DNA from: JBJFGR01 sp051892875
GTDB lineage: Bacteria; Pseudomonadota; Gammaproteobacteria; Enterobacterales; Succinivibrionaceae
Direction: 5' to 3'
Assembly: GCA_051892875.1 (NCBI GenBank)
Contig: JBJFGR010000054.1
Coordinates: 1-58,829, forward strand
DNA: 58,829 bases
Shown: positions 26,986 to 35,861 of the stretch, one piece after another
Position numbering within the stretch: the first letter of the stretch is position 1
Layout: every line of letters begins with the position of its first letter
Position numbers and translations under genes: made by a program
The notes under the pieces: model-generated
Database searches by the model: none
Told to the model about the DNA's origin: nothing
The model's input: the letters and a program-made list of their open reading frames with translations, nothing else

Positions 26986-27906
26986 ATGAAAAAAAATTTT
27001 TTACCATTTTCTATTTTTAAAGACTTAGTTATTGCGTATAGTTCTATTTGTCATGATGCTTTTTTAAGATGTTTATTTTCAATTTTTGTGTTAGCTATAG
27101 CTGGTGCTTTGCCATTATTTTTGTACTTGTTGTTGATTAATATTCAAGAGTATTCAAAAAATAATTATAACGGAAACATTGTTTATATATATGTTGACGG
27201 TAAAGCTGACGCATTAAATGTTTCTAGATTTAAAGATGATATAGAATTGTTGCCATATGTTGATAAAGCTATTTATATATCTCAAAATGACGGAAAAAAA
27301 ATTTTTGAAAAAGAGAATGGTATTAATATAGGTGAATTTTTTGATGATATCAGCAATCCTATACCACATACTATTGAGATATTCTTGAATGATATGAGTT
27401 ACGATAATTTGCATTTGTTAGAGAATAGACTAAAATTGTATAATGATATAGATATTATAAAAATTGATAAGAATATACAGTCAGAAATAGATTGGATATT
27501 ACAAATATTGTGGATTTTTGTAGTTTTTGTTTGTGTTATTGTTTTATCAACAGTAGTCTTAGTGATTGTTAACACAGTATCAAATAGAATAATAATGTAT
27601 AAAAATGATATTGAACTGTATAAACTGTTAGGTGCTTCGAACTATTTTATTTGTAAACCTTATACTTGTATAGGTTTTATTATTGGTGTTATGTCAACAA
27701 TAATGATGTTATGGTTTTTATCTATAATCACCTATCTGTTGCAATACAACCTATCAATATTGAATTCTAGTACGAATCAACATTTTGAATTTTCATTTTA
27801 TAGTATAGAGCATCTGATAGTGTTTTCTTTGTTTTACATAGTTTTTATCACTGTTGTATCTTTTTTTGTATCTTATAAATATTGTAGAAAAAATAGTATA
27901 TTGTGA
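26986..27906 (+). CDS. ftsX: Cell division protein FtsX
   Basis: Membrane partner of FtsE. 306 residues with one hydrophobic segment near residues 30-55, a periplasmic domain of about 110 residues, and three more segments in the carboxy half (LSTVVLVIVNTVSNRIIMY, then IELYKLLGASNYFI, which matches the family E-x-x-LxGAt-xFI motif). Follows ftsE after 11 bases. Confidence 0.93.
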   Translation: MKKNFLPFSIFKDLVIAYSSICHDAFLRCLFSIFVLAIAGALPLFLYLLLINIQEYSKNNYNGNIVYIYVDGKADALNVSRFKDDIELLPYVDKAIYISQNDGKKIFEKENGINIGEFFDDISNPIPHTIEIFLNDMSYDNLHLLENRLKLYNDIDIIKIDKNIQSEIDWILQILWIFVVFVCVIVLSTVVLVIVNTVSNRIIMYKNDIELYKLLGASNYFICKPYTCIGFIIGVMSTIMMLWFLSIITYLLQYNLSILNSSTNQHFEFSFYSIEHLIVFSLFYIVFITVVSFFVSYKYCRKNSIL

Positions 27907-27929
27907 TTTCCTATATTTAGGTATATAAT
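27901..27929 (+). promoter_or_regulatory. Sigma-70 promoter for rpoH
   Basis: TTGTGA at 27901-27906, 17-base spacer, TATAAT at 27924-27929. It begins in the last codons of ftsX and lies 42 bases before the rpoH ATG. Confidence 0.65.
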
Positions 27930-27971
27930 CCAAGTGATTAGAATTTATTTATAATGTTAGTGGTGGTAAAT

Positions 27972-28826
27972 ATGGAATACAGTAAAGCTTCGGTTTTGGT
28001 TCCTTATGATAGCATAGAGAGCTACATAAGAACATTAAATACCATCCCTTTTTTAACAAAAGAAGAAGAGTACGATTTAGCTATAAAGTTTAAGGAAAAT
28101 GGAGATTTAGAAGCAGCAAAGAAATTGGTTTTGTCGCATATGCGTTTTGTTGTAAGAATAGCTAAGGGATATCTAGGATACGGCTTACCTTTATCAGATT
28201 TAATACAAGAGGGTACTGTTGGATTAATGAAAGCGGTAAAGAGATTCGATGTTAATCAAGGTGTTAGGTTGGCATCTTTTGCTATACATTGGATAAAAGC
28301 AGAAATTAATGATTTTATTATAAAAAATTGGCGCATGGTAAAAATTGCAACAACTAAAGCTCAAAGAAAGTTATTTTTTAAGTTGCGTCAAGCAAAGAAG
28401 AAATTAGGTTGGTTTTCTTCAAATGAGGTAAAAAAAGTAGCTGATGATTTAGGTGTATCAGAGCTTGATGTTTCTGAAATGGATAATAGATTATCATCGC
28501 CAGAAGTTTTTATAGATGAATCTTTAGATGAAGATTCTCCTACATTAGAATCAAATATAGAGGATGTAAATTCGGATTTTAGTAATAAGTATGAGCTATT
28601 AGACTATCGTGATAGTATGTCTAAGAAGCTTAATTTAGTCTTAGGTAATTTAGATGATAGATCGTACTATATTATAAAAAGAAGATGGTTAGATTCTGAT
28701 AAAGCTACATTACAAAATCTATCTGAAGAATTGGGTATATCTATAGAGCGAACAAGGCAATTAGAAAAGACAGCTTTAGCAAAGGTTAAGAATTCTTTGA
28801 TGTCATTAGGTGTCGCTGAGGCTTAA
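27972..28826 (+). CDS. rpoH: Heat-shock sigma factor sigma-32
   Basis: 284 residues from ATG 27972 (MEYSKASVLVPYDSIESYIR), the same length as Escherichia coli RpoH; GGTGG lies just upstream. Region 2: LVLSHMRFVVRIAKGYLGYG and LIQEGTVGLMKAVKRFD; the RpoH-box KAQRKLFFKLRQAKKKLGW distinguishes it from other sigma factors; region 4 ends LSEELGISIERTRQLEKTAL. The ftsYEX-rpoH order is conserved in gammaproteobacteria. Confidence 0.95.
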   Translation: MEYSKASVLVPYDSIESYIRTLNTIPFLTKEEEYDLAIKFKENGDLEAAKKLVLSHMRFVVRIAKGYLGYGLPLSDLIQEGTVGLMKAVKRFDVNQGVRLASFAIHWIKAEINDFIIKNWRMVKIATTKAQRKLFFKLRQAKKKLGWFSSNEVKKVADDLGVSELDVSEMDNRLSSPEVFIDESLDEDSPTLESNIEDVNSDFSNKYELLDYRDSMSKKLNLVLGNLDDRSYYIIKRRWLDSDKATLQNLSEELGISIERTRQLEKTALAKVKNSLMSLGVAEA

Positions 28827-28851
28827 GATATATATTTATAGGATAATTGTT

Positions 28852-28915
28852 AAAGGTCATTAAAAGTATAATTTGATGACCTTTATTGTTTTGTATCATC
28901 AAATTATATACTTTT
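28852..28915. terminator. Overlapping hairpins between rpoH and ptsN, probably a bidirectional terminator
   Basis: Hairpin A: AAAGGTCAT (28852-28860) with ATGACCTTT (28876-28884). Hairpin B: TATAATTTGATGA (28867-28879) with TCATCAAATTATA (28896-28908), followed on the plus strand by CTTTTT and on the minus strand by CTTTT. They share bases 28876-28879, so they cannot both form. They lie between two convergent genes. Confidence 0.7.
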
Positions 28916-28954
28916 TAGCTTTATGAAAAGATGCAAACAAATAGTATGTTCACA

Positions 28955-29416
28955 TTATTTATCAAAATCAATAAAAGAATCATACACTTGATTTGGCAGA
29001 TTTTTTATAGTTTTTATATGTTTTACGAATTTTGTATCGGATATTTTTTCTATAAATTTAGTAATTTGATTGCTATTTTGGGTAATTGTATCTTGGTGTA
29101 AAAAAAGAGGAAATAATATTTCTGAATATGATGAATCAATAGAATTGTATAATATTTGTTGATTTAAAACTATAACGCAACAGTATTCACTACATTCATC
29201 TGGGATAACAGCGTGTGGAAAAGATACGGAATTAGCTACATATGTATTTCCAACATCTTCTCTTTTTATAAGTAGATCAAAAATTTTTTCTTTAGGTAAA
29301 TTTATAAAAGAAGCTGCATTTTTTGATATTAACTCAAATGCTTTTTTTTTACTATAACAAAGGACAGGGCTATAAACCTTATCCTTTGATAAAATACTTG
29401 TCAATGAAAAAGTCAT
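28955..29416 (-). CDS. ptsN: Nitrogen-regulatory PTS enzyme IIA
   Basis: Phosphocarrier of the nitrogen-related PTS. 153 residues. The phosphorylated His is in SVSFPHAVIPD, corresponding to the family PHxR/PHGK site, and the fold continues with ILFPLFLHQD. Last gene of the rpoN cluster, two bases after hpf. In Escherichia coli rapZ and npr follow; here the operon ends and rpoH lies beyond, so the partner NPr is not local. Confidence 0.88.
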   Translation of the reverse strand: MTFSLTSILSKDKVYSPVLCYSKKKAFELISKNAASFINLPKEKIFDLLIKREDVGNTYVANSVSFPHAVIPDECSEYCCVIVLNQQILYNSIDSSYSEILFPLFLHQDTITQNSNQITKFIEKISDTKFVKHIKTIKNLPNQVYDSFIDFDK

Positions 29417-29418
29417 AA

Positions 29419-29703
29419 TTATTTAGTTAATTTTTCTTTATACTTAACAAGTTGACGTTCTAATTTGTCTGCAAGTAAATCGATTGCTGCATACATAGTT
29501 TCAGATGTAGCATCTGCAAATAATTCAGCACCATTAACACCGATTTTTGCTTCAGCTTTTTGATCAAGATTTTCAACGGATAAAATAACATTAATGGACT
29601 TTATATACTCTTCAAGGCGCTTTAAATGATCCATTTTGTCATTAACATAATTACGTAGTGAATCGGTCACATCAACATGATGGCCAGTAATAGTAATCTG
29701 CAT
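29419..29703 (-). CDS. hpf: Short ribosome hibernation-promoting factor
   Basis: 94 residues, the short HPF type. MQITITGHHVDVTDSLRNYV, DQKAEAKIGVNGAELFADA and MYAAIDLLADKLERQLVKYK match the family. Binds the 30S decoding region in stationary phase and promotes 100S dimers. Preceded by AGGAG about seven bases before the ATG; sits between rpoN and ptsN as in relatives. Confidence 0.93.
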   Translation of the reverse strand: MQITITGHHVDVTDSLRNYVNDKMDHLKRLEEYIKSINVILSVENLDQKAEAKIGVNGAELFADATSETMYAAIDLLADKLERQLVKYKEKLTK

Positions 29704-29888
29704 ACATATTCTCCTTATATGAAGTAGGATTACGACGACATTGAGAATACCAAGATTGAATGATACTCTTTAAGTTATTTTATAATAAGTGCTAAAAATA
29801 TCTATCACATTATACTCGAAAAGTGATGAATAACGTATTTTTATAGCTAAAAGATTTAAAAATGAGTGGTCGAGAGAACTATAAATAA

Positions 29889-31427
29889 TTATACAAGTCT
29901 TTTTCGTTGGCTTGATGATAGGATATTTAGAGATTCCCTATATTTAGCAATAGTTCTTCTAGCTACCATAATTCCTCTATTTTTTAAAATATCAGATATT
30001 TGATTATCACTTAATGGTTTCTCAGGATTTTCATTGCTGATTAATTCTTTAATCATCGCTCTAATAGCAGTTGAGGAGAATTCACCTCCATTTTCAGTAT
30101 TTACATGACTAGAGAAAAAGTATTTTAATTCATATGTACCCTTAGGCGTATATATATATTTTTCTGTAGTAACTCTTGATATTGTTGATTCATGCATGCC
30201 TACCGCTTCGGCAACATCGTTTAGTACCATAGGTTTCATTGCATGCTCGCCTTTTTCAAAGAAATCTTTTTGAGCTTCAACTATATAATTTGCAACTTTT
30301 AATAGAGTTTCATTTCTTTTGTTTAGGCTTTGAATAAACCAGTTAGCTTCTTGTAGATGAGTCTTTATATATTGTGCATCCGATGTTGAAGCATTTTTAG
30401 TAATTTCTGCATATGTTTCATTTATTTTTAATTTAGGTATTGAATTTGGATTAAGTTCTACTGTCCATTTTCCAGAACGTTTAATAACAGCTACATCTGG
30501 TATGATAAATTCTCTTTTGTTTTCTTTTATACAATTACCTGGTCTAGGCTCTAAATGAGTAATAAGAGCAATTGCACTTTTGAATTTATCTTCATTTTTT
30601 ATATTTAATTTTTTTATAATGGTTTTGTAATCTCTTGTTCCTAATAAATCAATATTTTCATTTATAATTTTATATGCTAATTGATTTATTTCATCATTCA
30701 TATCATATTGTGAAAGCTGAATTAACAAAGATTCTTTAACATTTCTACTAGCAATTCCTATAGGATCAAAATGTTGAATTAATTTTAAAACACTCAAAAT
30801 TTCTGCTTCGTCTGTATCTGGATATGTTTCTCGTACAGTTAATAGAATGTCTTCTATTTTTTCTTCTAAATATCCTGATTCATTTATCCCATCAATAATA
30901 AATTCAGATATAAATCGATCTTTATCAGTCATTCGTGTTACATTTAATTGCCACATTAAATGATCTTTTAACTCATACTTTGTTTCACCTTCATATAGGT
31001 CGTCACTATCTATTGTTTTTGCTGAAACTTTTGTTGAAATTGGATTATTATTCCAAGCATCTTTGTCAATATTGCCATTATCTGATGGTTCATTTATTGG
31101 TTGAACAGTATCATTGTTTGATGAGTAATCGTTGGTTGAATAATTAGCTTCATCATCAGTTATAGTTCTGTCATTATTAAATGGGTTAAAATCATCATCA
31201 GAACGTTCTTTTCTATATTCTTTTTCTTCTAGAGCATTAAGAGATTCTATATTTGAATTAACACTATTTTCATCTAATTCTAATAGAGGATTTTTTTCAA
31301 TATTTTCTTGTATTTCAACTTGTAATTCAACCGAAGACAATTGTAATAAGCGAATTGCTTGTTGTAATTGAGGTGTCATAGTTAGTGTTTGAACGTTGGC
31401 CTGTCTTAAGTTTAACGCTGTTTTCAT
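29889..31427 (-). CDS. rpoN: RNA polymerase sigma-54 factor
   Basis: 512 residues from 31427 (MKTALNLRQANVQTLTMTPQ), chosen because AAGAGG is correctly spaced and the amino end is then the activator-interacting TMTPQLQQAIRLLQLSSVEL region. An acidic, Asn-rich linker follows, then the core-binding and helix-turn-helix regions (MHESTISRVT) and the RpoN box ARRTIAKYRE. Directs transcription with enhancer-binding proteins, often of nitrogen and envelope genes. Lies downstream of lptB with 10 bases between. Confidence 0.95.
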   Translation of the reverse strand: MKTALNLRQANVQTLTMTPQLQQAIRLLQLSSVELQVEIQENIEKNPLLELDENSVNSNIESLNALEEKEYRKERSDDDFNPFNNDRTITDDEANYSTNDYSSNNDTVQPINEPSDNGNIDKDAWNNNPISTKVSAKTIDSDDLYEGETKYELKDHLMWQLNVTRMTDKDRFISEFIIDGINESGYLEEKIEDILLTVRETYPDTDEAEILSVLKLIQHFDPIGIASRNVKESLLIQLSQYDMNDEINQLAYKIINENIDLLGTRDYKTIIKKLNIKNEDKFKSAIALITHLEPRPGNCIKENKREFIIPDVAVIKRSGKWTVELNPNSIPKLKINETYAEITKNASTSDAQYIKTHLQEANWFIQSLNKRNETLLKVANYIVEAQKDFFEKGEHAMKPMVLNDVAEAVGMHESTISRVTTEKYIYTPKGTYELKYFFSSHVNTENGGEFSSTAIRAMIKELISNENPEKPLSDNQISDILKNRGIMVARRTIAKYRESLNILSSSQRKRLV

Positions 31428-31437
31428 TGTGTACCTC

Positions 31438-32166
31438 TTATATAGAAAAATCATTCCCTAAATAAACTTTTTTTACTAATTCGTTATTTAAAATGTCAGA
31501 AGGTGAACCAAAAGCTATTATTTGTCCTTGGTTAACTATATATGCTCTTTCACATACATCCAAGGTTTCTCTCACATTATGATCAGTTATTAGAACTCCT
31601 ATACCCCTATTTTTTAATTGTCTTATAATCTCTTTAATGTCGCTAACTGAAATTGGATCAACACCAGCAAATGGTTCATCTAGTAGTATGAATTTAGGAT
31701 CAGATGCTAAAGCACGAGCAATTTCTACTCTTCTGCGTTCACCACCTGAAAGGCTCATTCCCAGACTATTTGCAATATGTTCTATTCTAAATTCAGAAAG
31801 AAGGTCCTTTGTTTTTTTTATTCTGTCGCTTTTTGTTTTAATTTTTTTATTTAATTGTACTGCTCCCATTATATTTTCTTTAACTGTTAATTTTCTCCAA
31901 ATAGAAGCTTCTTGTGGTAAATATCCTAGACCTATGCTAGCTCGCTGATCCATAGGCTTATGTGTTATTTCTTCATCGTTAATGTACACATTACCTCTAT
32001 CTACTTTTATTATTCCAACAATCATATAAAACGAAGTTGTTTTACCAGCACCATTAGGGCCTAATAAGCCAACAATTTCACTTGTATCGATAGAAATAGA
32101 TACATTATTAACAACAGTTCTTGAATTATATACTTTAAATAAATTTGAAGCTTTTAATGTTGTCAT
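31438..32166 (-). CDS. lptB: LPS export ABC transporter ATP-binding protein
   Basis: ATPase of the LptB2FGC complex that extracts LPS from the inner membrane. 242 residues from 32166 (MTTLKASNLFKVYN). Walker A GPNGAGKTT, signature LSGGERRRVEIARALA, Walker B FILLDEPFAGVDP, switch His in TDHNVRET. An in-frame ATG at 32178 is less likely; GGGA precedes 32166. Follows lptA directly. Confidence 0.95.
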   Translation of the reverse strand: MTTLKASNLFKVYNSRTVVNNVSISIDTSEIVGLLGPNGAGKTTSFYMIVGIIKVDRGNVYINDEEITHKPMDQRASIGLGYLPQEASIWRKLTVKENIMGAVQLNKKIKTKSDRIKKTKDLLSEFRIEHIANSLGMSLSGGERRRVEIARALASDPKFILLDEPFAGVDPISVSDIKEIIRQLKNRGIGVLITDHNVRETLDVCERAYIVNQGQIIAFGSPSDILNNELVKKVYLGNDFSI

Positions 32167-32180
32167 AATTTTTCCCATAA

Positions 32181-32705
32181 TTATTTTTTGGATTCATTAA
32201 CTTGTGTTTTTAGTTCATTAGGAATAAACACGGTTTTTACTCTATTATTTTGTTTTTTTGTATCTCTTGTAGCTTCTAAAATTTCTTTTTCGATATTATA
32301 AGTTATTCTATCGCTGTTAATTTTTGAATTTTCTTGTTGTATTTCTGCATTAACACTTAAATCTAAACTATGAGTTATGGGATCATATACTAATTTTTCA
32401 CCTTTAGCATTTATGGGTTTGTTATTATCTAGTATTTGAAAAAATGTAACAGGTTTTCCATAACCAATTATTTGTTTCAGTTCTCCTTGTGATGTTCTAA
32501 ATATTTCAACTTTATCAGCATTAATTTTTATTGTGCCTTGGGTTATATGCACATCATTAATAAAAGTAGCCTTATTATTTTTTAGATCTGCCATTTGTTG
32601 TTCAGAATCTACAGTTATAGATTCTTTATAATCACTTTCTAAAGCATATGCTTGGGACATAAATATTGAATTAATTATCAGATAAACTATTGTTATAATA
32701 CGCAT
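32181..32705 (-). CDS. lptA: LPS transport periplasmic protein LptA
   Basis: Periplasmic bridge protein carrying LPS to the outer membrane. 174 residues (family about 185) with signal peptide MRIITIVYLIINSIFMSQAYA. The OstA-type beta-jellyroll repeats include TFINDVHITQGTIKINADKV and LVYDPITHSLDLSVNAEIQQ. AGAGGA is five bases before the ATG. It overlaps the 3' end of lptC by 35 bases. Confidence 0.9.
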   Translation of the reverse strand: MRIITIVYLIINSIFMSQAYALESDYKESITVDSEQQMADLKNNKATFINDVHITQGTIKINADKVEIFRTSQGELKQIIGYGKPVTFFQILDNNKPINAKGEKLVYDPITHSLDLSVNAEIQQENSKINSDRITYNIEKEILEATRDTKKQNNRVKTVFIPNELKTQVNESKK

Positions 32706-33261
32706 GACAATCCTCTTTTAAACTGTATAGTTTTGTTTCCATGTTTCCTTGTAATCCTTTGCCTTCGTTAGTGAAATTATTACCTTTAATTAAAACTTTT
32801 TCAGGGGTTCTAATTTCTTTTGAGGTTAGGTCCATTTCCAAATATTCAGAAAGTATTTCCTGTACCATTTGTGTTGGTTCACTATTTTTTGCAACAACGT
32901 TATTTTTTAATGTTATATTATAATCACCAACGATAATCCCATAATTAGCATTTAGATACCACTTTTCTTCTGATAAAGTTTTTAAATTTTCAGTCAATTT
33001 ATATTTATGTGGATAATAAGTGATATAAGGTGATGTTAAGTTTGTTTGATTAATTGATTTATAATATTCAGCATAATCTGCTTTGATTATTGTATGCAAT
33101 ATACCCAAACTATTATAGAGTTTTGATGAGGATTGATATGTTATTAGTGAGGGTTTTGCTTCAATTTCATCATATATATAATCCGCTACGTTAGTAGATA
33201 CCCACTTATATAACATGTAAGAAAGAATAAGTAATATTAAGAAAAAAATATTTTTAATCAT
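32671..33261 (-). CDS. lptC: LPS export system protein LptC
   Basis: Single-pass inner-membrane protein linking LptB2FG to LptA. 196 residues: an amino-terminal hydrophobic helix (IFFLILLILSYMLYKWV) then a periplasmic domain with WYLNANYGIIVGDYNITLKN and LEMDLTSKEIRTPEKVLIKG, a recognisable LptC core. Identification rests on this and on its place between kdsC and lptA. Confidence 0.88.
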   Translation of the reverse strand: MIKNIFFLILLILSYMLYKWVSTNVADYIYDEIEAKPSLITYQSSSKLYNSLGILHTIIKADYAEYYKSINQTNLTSPYITYYPHKYKLTENLKTLSEEKWYLNANYGIIVGDYNITLKNNVVAKNSEPTQMVQEILSEYLEMDLTSKEIRTPEKVLIKGNNFTNEGKGLQGNMETKLYSLKEDCHAYYNNSLSDN

Positions 33262-33816
33262 TTAAATACTCTCATTACACTTACTTTGAATATTTTTGTT
33301 TGCTTGGAGTAGTAAATCACAAACTTCTCTTACAACTCCTTTTCCACCTTTTAGGTGACAAATATAATCACTCTGATATTTTACAGACGGGTGAGCATCC
33401 TTAGGACAAAAAGATAAACCTACTTCATTAAAAATTTTTGCATCTGGTATATCATCTCCAATGTAGGCTATTTCTTCAGATGATAATGATAAAGTTTTTT
33501 TTAATTCTTTTAATGGAAGAGATTTGTCGGATATTCCTTGATAGATATATTTTACGCCCAGAGAATTCATTCTATTTAAAACTATTTTTGAGTATCTTCC
33601 TGTAATTACCCCAAAATTAATACCAATACTTTGTATTGATTTTATTCCAAAACCATCTTTAGTATTAAATGTTTTGATTTCATCTCCATTTTCTGTAATA
33701 TATATATTGCCATCAGATAAAACACCGTCAACATCGCTTAATAATAACTTTATTTTTTTTAATTTTTCGTATGTGTCTGCTGAAATTTTCCCGTAAGGAG
33801 TTTTTATATTTGACAT
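33262..33816 (-). CDS. kdsC: 3-deoxy-D-manno-octulosonate 8-phosphate phosphatase
   Basis: HAD phosphatase giving free KDO for lipid A-core assembly. 184 residues. LLLSDVDGVLSDGNIYI (nucleophile Asp), FNTKDGFGIKSIQSIGI, GVITGRYS, and IAYIGDDIPDAKIF (Mg-binding). Overlaps kdsD by one base (TAATG). Confidence 0.94.
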   Translation of the reverse strand: MSNIKTPYGKISADTYEKLKKIKLLLSDVDGVLSDGNIYITENGDEIKTFNTKDGFGIKSIQSIGINFGVITGRYSKIVLNRMNSLGVKYIYQGISDKSLPLKELKKTLSLSSEEIAYIGDDIPDAKIFNEVGLSFCPKDAHPSVKYQSDYICHLKGGKGVVREVCDLLLQANKNIQSKCNESI

Positions 33817-34778
33817 TACATTATTCCTACTTTCAATAGATCGTGCATATTAAATGCACCAATAGGTTCATTCTTTTCATTAACAACCACAAGGCAATTA
33901 ATTTTTTTATCTTCCATAATTTTGAGAGCTTCTGCAGCTAATAATTCCTTTTTTACAGTTATCCCACCATTTTTTAGAATGGTCTTTATTGGAGTATCTA
34001 AGGATAATTTAGCATCAAATGCTCTTCTTAAATCTCCATCTGTAAATATAGAGTACAATGAATTATCATGGCTAGTAATAGCAACCATTCCTAAACCTTT
34101 AGATGTCATTGTAAGCAAAACATTTTCAAGAGTTTCGTTCATATTAGATATAGGTAACTCATCTGAAGTATGCATAATTTTTTCTACAGTTGTTAGCAAT
34201 CTTTTTCCTAAAGTTCCACCTGGATGTGATAGTGCAAAATCTTGTTCAGTGAAACCTTTGAACTTTAACAAAGCAATAGCTAAAGCATCACCGAGTACAA
34301 GTGTACATGTGGTGCTAGATGTAGGTGCTAAATTTAGGGGACATGCTTCATGGTCAACCTTTACTAAAATATGCGTGTCAGAATATTTAGCTAATGTACT
34401 ATTTTGACATCCACTTATTCCAATTATTTTAATCCCCTTTCTTTTTAATATAGGTAATATGGATGTAATTTCAGAACTTTCTCCTGAATTTGATATTGCT
34501 ATAACAATATCATTTTCTGAAATCATGCCGAGATCACCATGGCTAGCTTCCCCTGGATGAACAAAAAAAGCAGGAGTCCCTGTACTTGCAAGTGTTGCAG
34601 CTATTTTTGATGCTATATGTCCAGATTTTCCCATGCCACTTACAATTACTTTTCCTTTACAAGCCAATATTAATTCACATGCTGCAGTAAAATTAACATC
34701 TATAGTTTCTTTCATTTTCTCTAAAGCCGTTATTTCTTCTAAAATAACTTTTGAAGCAATATCTGTGAACGAAAACAA
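33816..34778 (-). CDS. kdsD: D-arabinose 5-phosphate isomerase
   Basis: Makes arabinose 5-phosphate from ribulose 5-phosphate for KDO synthesis. 320 residues (family about 328): SIS domain (VIVSGMGKSGHIASKIAATL, FVHPGEASHGDLGM, ISNSGESSEI) then two CBS domains from about residue 205 (IMHTSDELPISNM ... KINCLVVVNEKNEPIGAF). First gene of the long minus-strand kds-lpt-rpoN cluster; divergent from mlaF. Confidence 0.94.
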   Translation of the reverse strand: MFSFTDIASKVILEEITALEKMKETIDVNFTAACELILACKGKVIVSGMGKSGHIASKIAATLASTGTPAFFVHPGEASHGDLGMISENDIVIAISNSGESSEITSILPILKRKGIKIIGISGCQNSTLAKYSDTHILVKVDHEACPLNLAPTSSTTCTLVLGDALAIALLKFKGFTEQDFALSHPGGTLGKRLLTTVEKIMHTSDELPISNMNETLENVLLTMTSKGLGMVAITSHDNSLYSIFTDGDLRRAFDAKLSLDTPIKTILKNGGITVKKELLAAEALKIMEDKKINCLVVVNEKNEPIGAFNMHDLLKVGIM

Positions 34779-34953
34779 TTTTAAACTCCTAAATTATAAA
34801 TAATTGTATGAGTTATAATTATGCAATACTATGCTAAAATATTCTATATAAAAATATCTTTTAAATGAAAATATGATAAAAAGAAATTAAAAATATTAGA
34901 ATATTATCAATTTATTTAGAGTGTAGATTATAAAAGTGTGCAATACTAATTTA

Positions 34954-34987
34954 TTGTAAAAAATGAACATTTTATGTTATAAAATGT
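34954..34987 (+). promoter_or_regulatory. mlaF promoter with an overlapping palindrome
   Basis: TTGTAA at 34954-34959, 18-base spacer, TATAAA at 34978-34983. A perfect palindrome ACATTTTAT-GTT-ATAAAATGT (34967-34987, 9-base arms) covers the spacer and -10, so a bound repressor would block this promoter. The TTG start of mlaF is about 85 bases downstream. Confidence 0.4.
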
Positions 34988-35072
34988 CTCTTTTATTGAT
35001 GAATACAATATTACTATAATTCCTAGTACATTATGTTATATTGTTCAATGTAATAAAAATTGGAGTAAATAA

Positions 35073-35861
35073 TTGAAAAATTTAGTAGTAATAAATGATT
35101 TATCATTTTCATATGGAAACAGAAAAATATACAAAAATATTTCGTTGACAATACCAAAAGGAAAAATTGTGGCATTGCTAGGACCTAGTGGAACTGGTAA
35201 AACAACCTTGCTTAGGTTGATAAGTGGTCAACTTAGACCACAATCTGGTATTGTTGAGTTTGATGGGATAAATGTTCATGCTTTGTCTAGAAGGGAGTTA
35301 TATAAGTTGAGGCTAAGAATGAGCATGTTATTTCAAAGTGGTGCATTGTTTACCGATTTAAGTGTGTATGAAAATGTTGCTTATCCTATAAAAGAACATA
35401 CTAAACTTCCTAAAAGTATTATTGATACTATTGTTAAAATGAAGTTAGAATCCGTAGGTTTGAGAGGTGCTAGCGACCTCATGCCGTTTGAGTTGTCAGG
35501 AGGTATGGCGAGAAGAGCAGCATTAGCAAGGTCTATAGCCTTAGACCCAGAATTGATTATGTATGATGAACCATTTGTAGGGCAAGATCCTATAACAATG
35601 TCAGTTTTGATTAGATTGATAAAAAAATTAAATGATAGTTTAAATTTAACTTCGATAATTGTTACTCATGATGTATCAGAAGTTTTTTCAATCGCTGATT
35701 ATGCGTATATATTTGCAAGTGGAGAAGTTGTAGGATGGGGAACTCCTGACGAATTAAAACATTCAGAAAATCCACAAATAAAGCAGTTTATAAATGGGGA
35801 ATACGATGGTCCTGTCCCATTTAATTATCCAACAACTAAAACGTATTTAGAGGATTTATAA
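35073..35861 (+). CDS. mlaF: Phospholipid ABC transporter ATP-binding protein MlaF
   Basis: ATPase of the MlaFEDB complex that maintains outer-membrane lipid asymmetry. 262 residues. Walker A GPSGTGKTT, signature LSGGMARRAALARSIA, Walker B LIMYDEPFVGQDP, switch His in VTHDVSEV. Start codon is TTG with GGAG nine bases upstream. The stop overlaps the mlaE start by one base. Confidence 0.93.
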   Translation: MKNLVVINDLSFSYGNRKIYKNISLTIPKGKIVALLGPSGTGKTTLLRLISGQLRPQSGIVEFDGINVHALSRRELYKLRLRMSMLFQSGALFTDLSVYENVAYPIKEHTKLPKSIIDTIVKMKLESVGLRGASDLMPFELSGGMARRAALARSIALDPELIMYDEPFVGQDPITMSVLIRLIKKLNDSLNLTSIIVTHDVSEVFSIADYAYIFASGEVVGWGTPDELKHSENPQIKQFINGEYDGPVPFNYPTTKTYLEDL

